Below are positions 58,001-64,000 of a DNA stretch of 64,000 bases, one piece after another. Each line of letters begins with the position of its first letter. Within the stretch, counting starts at the first letter, position 1. Made by a program: the position numbers and the translations under genes. Source of the DNA: Harmothoe impar (Eukaryota > Annelida > Polychaeta > Phyllodocida > Polynoidae); contig OX381721.1 of assembly GCA_947462335.1 (NCBI GenBank), positions 40,388,488 through 40,452,487 of the forward strand, read 5' to 3'. A model generated the notes under the pieces. That model was not told the DNA's origin and searched no databases. It saw only the letters and a program-made list of their open reading frames with translations.

Positions 58001-61000
58001 TGATTACTCATTGTTAGGTTTGACTAACTTTCTGGAGACCACCAATTATACAGGTCAGTGCATAGATCAAGGTAGAGTTAATAAGTCTTCTTTTGTTGCG
58101 CTTCATTTCTCGTGCTGGTTGGGACAACGCTTACCACCAGCAGGGATACCTTGATGGTTCAAGTTGCTATGTCACACAGAATGTTGTGACAAGGGGGACC
58201 ATCTTAAGATTTTGGGTTTAAGTTGCTCATGACGTGTGCTCATAGACAAGATAAGACAAAGAGGTTCAATTCTCATTTATCTACAATCTGGATCTCAAAA
58301 AACAAGTGGGGTAATCCTGGACCCCCTTCACCCTTTCGCCCAATTGAAGTTGTGTTCTCTCAGGCAGGCCGCAGCAATCATTCATGTCTAAGTAGAATTG
58401 TAGAAATTAGGACCAAATGAAAGTAAAGCGATAATGTTTAGAAAGAGGTACAACCACACACAAGGACACATAGTAAACTGGTGGTGTCGAATGTCCCAGG
58501 AATTTGTCTATTTATCTCCACAATGTAGATGTATAAGTTGTACTAACAAATCAACCCGGTTTAAATTTCTTTTGTATTCTCTTGCAGCATTAACGCAAGA
58601 CTTCCTAACGATACTAGACCGATGTCCGAGCAAATTGAAAAAGAAGATACTGACGTGGAAGGTTTGTATCGAAAAGAAGATGCATGAACTTGTGAGTGTA
58701 GTTACCAATAGCTGACAGATTGTGTGTGCATTTTAATGAAAATAGAATTAAAATTGAGACAATGAGTAATAAATTTCACACCACTAGAAATAAATGTTCA
58801 ATTTCTTCTGAGAATTTCAGTTGTTTGGTAAAGCGTATATCATGAACAGACTTTAGTACTACAAGCAATATGTCTTGTAGAAGTCGTGCTTCCCTTGAAA
58901 AGAAAAATCAATGGGGAAAATCTACTATTCAAAACAGCTGCGTCAATTCTAAACTATGGATTGATGAAAGTGGTTAATAGTGAAATAGATCTTGAACAGT
59001 CTGTCATTGCTATAACTGCTAATTATAAGTTCGACCCAAGTACCAATTTAAGACTTATTGTTTCGATCGTTCTCTTTTCTGTTCGATAAGTAAATTAAGT
59101 TTAATATTAGTTGATGACATTACACAATATTTAGTGCCATTTTGATACACTCCTGTTAAATCCAGTATGATAATACAGTTTCTCTTGTCTGCAGTCCGGT
59201 CGAGATGGTGCAGAAGGTATGGAACCAACTCCTCTGATGACCTCTCGAAAGTCTTCATCGACGGCTGGGTCGTCGTCATCTGCAACTGGATCCTCGTCGA
59301 GTTCCTCTGCAGCCCAGTCGTCTTCCTCTGCAGCCCGGAGCCAGTCGCGGCGCAGTAACCCGCCTGCACCCTCAGCTCAGCCGGCTGCAGCACCCCCGGT
59401 GGTGCCTGCAGCTGCAAACGATACTCAACCACAGGCTCCAGCCGGAAGCAGAGCACCGCCAGCCCCCGCTCCTGCCCCCGCTGACGCCGGCACCATGCGG
59501 CGGGTCAAAACTGAGCCTGCCTTGCATCAAAGCCTAACACCAAAAGAGTACCGTGAACGACGAGAGCGGAAGGAGAGAGAGATGAAGGAACAACAACGAG
59601 CACATCAAAGTACAAAGCTGCCAACGAGTCAGGCTCAACCTGCACCACCCAGCAGCATGTCACAAGATTTGAAAGAGCGTCATCATATGGACATCTTCTC
59701 ACACGGGTCGTCGGCTGCTGGGGCTAGTGAGCAGGCCAAGCCGGGGGCACAGGATACCCAGGACGGTGCCTCCCGTGTGGAGGGTCAGCGCTCCAGGGAG
59801 CGCCCCCACGGGGAGCAGCATCACCGGTCACACCAAGCAGGTGTGGCCGACCCACAGCACCGCCGTCCTCACGATGCCCACCGGCACCACCCGGGGGCAC
59901 CACCATCACACAAAGCACCACCAAGTAGCCATCCCGCACAACAGCAGCCCCACTCTGAGCGCCACCACCAACAACAGTCTGGTAAGCTGAATGCACATGA
60001 GCACTCCAACAATGGGCATTCAGAGGCACAGAGGCCTGCTGCACATGACAATACTCCTATCAAAGTAGAGGTCAAGGTAGAGCCGAAGGAGAGCCGCGCT
60101 CCAGCCCCCCATGTTGAACCTCCGAAACCTCCCTCATCCCACAGTGAACCGCCTCCCTCCTCTTCCTCACTACAAAAAGACTTAAAGATGAAGATCAACC
60201 GTAAGTCTCATGGGGTGTCACCAAGCACAGAAATTAATAACGAAAAATTAAATCCTCTGAAAATGAAAATCAAGCTCCCGGTGTCTCCTAGTGTGGCGCG
60301 CCGTGAAGAACGATCTCACAAATCATCCCCGATAACGGCAGGGGACGGACTGAAAATAAAGCTGGACTTAAAGGGCCATCGTTCGCACTCTGCAGATGAT
60401 CGTCACAGTCATTCCAAACCTAGTGGGCAACCTGGTGAAGGCCAGGGCTCAGAAAAGGGCGAGTACCAGCTGACCAATCAGGGAACCAATTCACTCAAAT
60501 TGGTAATAAGCAAGGGCAAGCTCTCGGGCTCGTCATCCATGGACAGCCCAGGGAGTGAAAGGTCCTCCAAACGTCACCATTCCCATCACTCCCGCTCGGG
60601 TGAGAAGCATCACTCGCGCAAGCGAGGCGCACCCACTTCGAGTCCACAAGAGCCTCCTCGAACTGTTTCAACGTCGCGTGGTCATAATATGGCCCACGGC
60701 AACCCCAGCAAAATGCACCGAACAGACTCTGGCGGCGACCTCCGTCACCACATGAATTCATTGCCTGACGGCCATGTGCCCCCTACCAATGGCACCCACA
60801 GCTCGTCACCTGCGATACCGCCAAACCCAAATGACCAACACGCAGCAGCCAAGCTGGAGCAGATACAGCAGACGCAGAAACAGCTCGAGCAGCTCATTAA
60901 TTTGCACCGCAGACAGATGGAGGCAGCCACGCAGGGCCAACCCCTAAACACAAACTTTGGTATGGTACCCCAACACATGGCCGGACACGGCCAACCACCC

Positions 61001-61093
61001 CTTCCACCCCCACCCCCGAATGATGGCCATATACTCCCGCCCCCACCTCCACCGCCAACGGAACCCCCATACCTGCCCCCTTATTCATACTAA
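49031..61093 (+). CDS. CCNT: Cyclin T (CCNT1/CCNT2 ortholog), P-TEFb subunit, 885 aa
   Basis: Regulatory partner of CDK9; together they form P-TEFb, which phosphorylates RNA polymerase II for pause release. Ten exons join in phase. The cyclin boxes span residues 1-253: [152 protein letters not shown]. The single 1.9-kb last exon holds a basic [20 protein letters not shown] helix (about 366-390), a His-rich stretch (about 460-517) like the one that binds the polymerase CTD, and LKMKI/LKIKL motifs (about 585-690). It ends with a Gln-rich coil (797-832) and a PPLPPPPP end, all in family order. Human CCNT1 is 726 aa. The sequence does not separate CCNT1 from CCNT2. Confidence 0.96.
50759..51775 (-). 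mobile_element. 5'-truncated LINE reverse transcriptase, antisense in cyclin T intron 1
   Basis: Open 335-codon minus-strand [22 protein letters not shown] (RT motif), [12 protein letters not shown] (catalytic YADD, about 51630-51595), [15 protein letters not shown], then a C-terminal region ending [10 protein letters not shown]...[19 protein letters not shown]. It is the end of a jockey/CR1-type ORF2 without endonuclease or the first RT motifs, the normal outcome of incomplete reverse transcription. The frame is intact, so insertion is fairly recent. The 3' end is probably near 50550. It is a different family from the LINE at 16.3-19.4 kb. Confidence 0.88.
55739..55765. repeat. Perfect 10-bp inverted repeat with 7-nt loop
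   Basis: TCTGGCGCAA (55739-55748) pairs with TTGCGCCAGA (55756-55765), in a cyclin T intron. No function known. Confidence 0.45.
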
Positions 61094-63665
61094 GGTATCT
61101 TTATGCTAGGTAATTACAGAATTAATTAAATCAGGGTCCATGTTTGCTTTGACAAGGGTGTTAGCAAAAGAGGGAAAGGAACAATGACTGGGTTGGGTAC
61201 GAAATAAAAAGGCAGAAAAAATATATACAAAAAAAAACGAAGATGTAACTAATTTTTTTATTATGTCAAAGTCAGACATTGCCATGATTTCACCAGTGTC
61301 TACTGGTTCTTGGCTTAGGTTCATATCATTATATCCCAGATGGATGTTTGCTTGTTCAGAGGATCATATATGCTATGTTGAGAGGGATTATCTATTTCAT
61401 TTTCTTGCGGTCTCCATGTGATTTTAGAGTATATGGACCATAGGAAGACTGTAATGTACATAAATGCCCTTTCCATATGACATTATAACTCAGTTTTCCT
61501 CTGAAAAGCAACAGGTTTCATAAACAAATTGATTCGTTTGATACAGACCAGCAAGGTCATGTTCTTTTCTGAATAAGTTGTATGACAGAACAAGCTACGT
61601 TTATACAGCAAGCCTGACCTTTGCAGCGAAAACTTGTTTGTAATGTCGCATCTATATATATTGAGAGTGCACTTCGTGTGAATTACTATGATCACTCACG
61701 GGTAGATTATCCAGCGCCTCTGATAATAGGGCATAAGGAAACAACTTAAATCAAAGTGAAAAGGCATGCATTTGACATTGAAAATCGCTGAAGGCTTTGT
61801 CGGGCATAGGTTATTGTGTAACTGGCAGTAACTTGTTCCTCCTTTATCATAATGTACAGCAGAGTCGCATACACATGTAATTTGGGCTGTTAATGATGGT
61901 AACCAGGGAAAGAGCAAACAAAAAAAAGATATATGGTAAAAAGCAACCCAAAAAAAAGGAAAAGTAGTAATAATTCATAGAATATATCTTGTATTATGGG
62001 ATTCCGGGTTTCCGTATTGTCCTTTTTATGGCTTCTTTTTACTAAATATATACGATGTGTCGTAATAACGCTCAAAGAGAATAAAACAGGAAACCTCATG
62101 ATAAGGCATAGAGTTATATTTGTATAAGTGGTTTTGATATATTGTGGGGTTTACGCGTGTTTATAAACTGAAGACCCTGGTTTGTGTTTTTGGTACACAG
62201 TGAAGAAAGAATGTGATTGTTACTGGTAAACCTATCATTGATATCTAATGAGCGTCCAGTGCATATAGTTGTCCTATTTTACTATTAACAAATTGATTTC
62301 CTAGATGGCAATCGCTGCTGTGTTATACATGTATATTTCTTTTGTTGTTGCATGTGTACATAATTCAACATGTACATAACTCAATGTAATTCGACACGGT
62401 GGTTAAAATATTATGCCCCAGTCCCCTTTTGTGTTTGTCTTAAAAAATACCGGAAAAAAAATATAAAAGTGTAAAAGAAGAAAAAAAAGTCGTTATCCTT
62501 CATGTAAAGGTAATCCTCATTATATATGTGGTACTACTATATATAACTAGGTTATCTTCGGAAAAGAGCAACATGTTTTAGCGTTATACCCCACAAGTTA
62601 ATGAAACTGCATTGAAGCATTCTTACTGTACAAAACAAGGGAGTGATGTGCGCTTCAGTATAAAAAGTCGTGGAGGTAGGCTTTTTCCTGTGATTTCCGT
62701 TATCAGGATGATTTTCCGATTCCGCTAGACGCCTTTAGAAAGATTTCTTGTCATACACCCAATTCGGATTTTGCACCAGAAGAGTTGTTCGGTGCCTCAA
62801 ATGAAATGATTTTATTTTGCCAAGTTGTAAATGAACAGCTGATAAAAAGTTCATACGCCATAGGAAAATATGCCTCATCCTTCCGTAGAGTTCTGCGGAG
62901 CTGTATCTGCTACTAACGAGAATATTTGACGTCAAACATAGCAGCAGAATAGACCACGCTAATGAAAGTTAGGGGGCCAGTAAAAACTTAAAGTGTCAAG
63001 ATCAGAAGTGATCTATACTCTCATTAGGATTCCAAGAAATAATCACCAATAAACTGGATCGGCAGGGTAGTCTAAGCCACTAGGAGACTACTATTATCGG
63101 TTGTTCTTAGCATTTTCAGTTTCCAGACGTCTCTGTTTTCATTAGAATCTGTACTGTTGGGACAGGACTTTGCTCATTATTATGAAATATAGACTTCCAT
63201 AGTTCTATTTGTATCTTTCTCTGATCTTGCCTAAGCAGCATTTTTGTGGGTACCATTTATTTTATCCCACGTACAGGATCCACTGTTAAAGCAAAGGTCC
63301 TTGGTGTTATTGAAGTGGACGTGTCCACTACCATACTGTGGAGTCCTTACTGTGGGTGGACCAAGCTGAAAACTAGCAAATGATGTGTATTATTAAAACA
63401 AACAAAAAAAAACAATGATAAAGTGAAGGGTGCTCACTCGTGGTTTAGTGTGAGACGCGATGTAAAGGAGTTATGTTGTAACTTGAGTATAACAACACGG
63501 AATATGGCCGTTTGAAGTTGACTCGAACAGTCACATGTGAAGAGAAACGTGTTTCTGTACGGCACAGCCTGTTATGTGAACTGCCTGTGCTGAAAGAGTA
63601 TTAGGTGAACACATGGATATTCACCTGTTTAAGAAAAAATAAATTATTCAATATGAAATTCACAG
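61094..63665 (+). other. CCNT: Long 3' UTR of cyclin T
   Basis: A/T-rich, without ORFs of note or recognisable transposons, unlike the introns. This absence fits a transcribed, constrained 3' UTR ending at the AATAAA of 63638. TGTA-rich stretches (about 62323-62375) could bind Pumilio-like proteins, but this is only a possibility. Confidence 0.6.
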
Positions 63666-64000
63666 AATGTGTTTCCGTGTCCTTCATTCGCTGATAATCA
63701 CTCAAAACATGGGTCAATTATACCACTTAAGTCGTAAGTAATAGATAACGAAATGGCAGATGAGAATGTTGCTACATGCAATCAAGTAATGAGCGCAGGG
63801 TCATTGGAAATTGGAAAGTGGCACTAAATCAGTGTAACAATAACATAGACATTTTTCCAATCTTAAAAATGACAAGTTAAAAAAAAAGTTACAATCTTAA
63901 ATTGAAGATTCCAAGCACCAGGTGGCACCACTGTATTATCCATAGTGGTGTTTGATATAAGTTTTACCTCGGAAACCCCTCTGGGTTCGAGGTTATCCAG
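63666..64000. other. Downstream flank, nothing recognised
   Basis: A/T-rich sequence after the cyclin T polyadenylation signal. No exon or repeat could be assigned. Confidence 0.5.

Larger units (their letters stand above)
49031..63665 (+). other. CCNT: Exon map and 3' UTR of cyclin T
   Basis: Coding exons: 49031-49176, 52998-53079, 53429-53551, 54184-54244, 54518-54580, 56016-56061, 57370-57460, 57710-57782, 58588-58661, 59195-61093 (stop TAA). The first donor is GTATCC at 49177, not the GTGTAT two bases earlier; only this restores [12 protein letters not shown]. The sixth exon is just 46 nt. The 3' UTR runs to about 63660, with AATAAA at 63638-63643; an earlier AATAAA near 61203 could give a short form. 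Confidence 0.9.

Noticed and set aside
58886..59089. 67-aa ORF as an additional cyclin T exon
   Set aside because: No acceptor/donor pair in the right phase, and 58661 joins 59195 cleanly.

Overview
This is eukaryotic nuclear DNA from an animal: four intron-rich protein-coding genes lie in a background full of transposable elements. The genes encode TOPBP1, SMARCE1, KANSL2 and cyclin T. Introns have standard GT-AG borders, plus one GC-AG. The proteins are clearly orthologous to the vertebrate ones but far from identical. DIRS-type retroelements, two LINEs, Harbinger-like and hAT-like MITEs, tRNA-derived SINEs and many runs of ten or more G or C point to a marine invertebrate (deuterostome or lophotrochozoan). 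The sequence alone does not give the species.

Layout. 1-3.2 kb: a DIRS/Ngaro-like retrotransposon (gag-like ORF overlapping reverse transcriptase, minus strand), cut by the window edge and sitting where a downstream TOPBP1 intron should be. 3.3-15.5 kb: TOPBP1 (minus), 24 coding exons carrying BRCT0 to BRCT6; BRCT7/8 lie beyond the left edge. 15.5-20.7 kb: TOPBP1 5' intron/upstream region with a broken LINE that itself carries a 1-kb insertion. 20.7-20.94 kb: divergent promoter. 20.9-34.1 kb: SMARCE1 (plus), 14 coding exons. 34.1-37.96 kb: tail-to-tail spacer with a hAT-like element, a nested minisatellite transposon and a full SINE with its target-site duplication. 37.96-48.56 kb: KANSL2 (minus), 8 coding exons. 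48.56-49.03 kb: second divergent promoter. 49.03-63.66 kb: cyclin T (plus), 10 coding exons, with an antisense LINE in intron 1 and a 2.6-kb 3' UTR.

Orientation alternates (minus, plus, minus, plus), giving two head-to-head pairs and one tail-to-tail pair. All four products are nuclear: checkpoint signalling (TOPBP1), BAF chromatin remodelling (SMARCE1), the NSL histone acetyltransferase complex (KANSL2) and P-TEFb transcription elongation (cyclin T). They are housekeeping genes, not an operon or a single pathway.

The most notable non-gene material is a family of about 1.4-kb TA-flanked elements, three copies here, each holding an array of a 58-bp unit; one copy has a dimeric higher-order pattern. 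There are also two Harbinger-like MITE families with TAA/TTA duplications, a pre-miRNA-like hairpin in a TOPBP1 intron, and an unusually long KPAE-rich tail on SMARCE1. I found no CRISPR, no bacterial gene and no clearly new multi-gene system.
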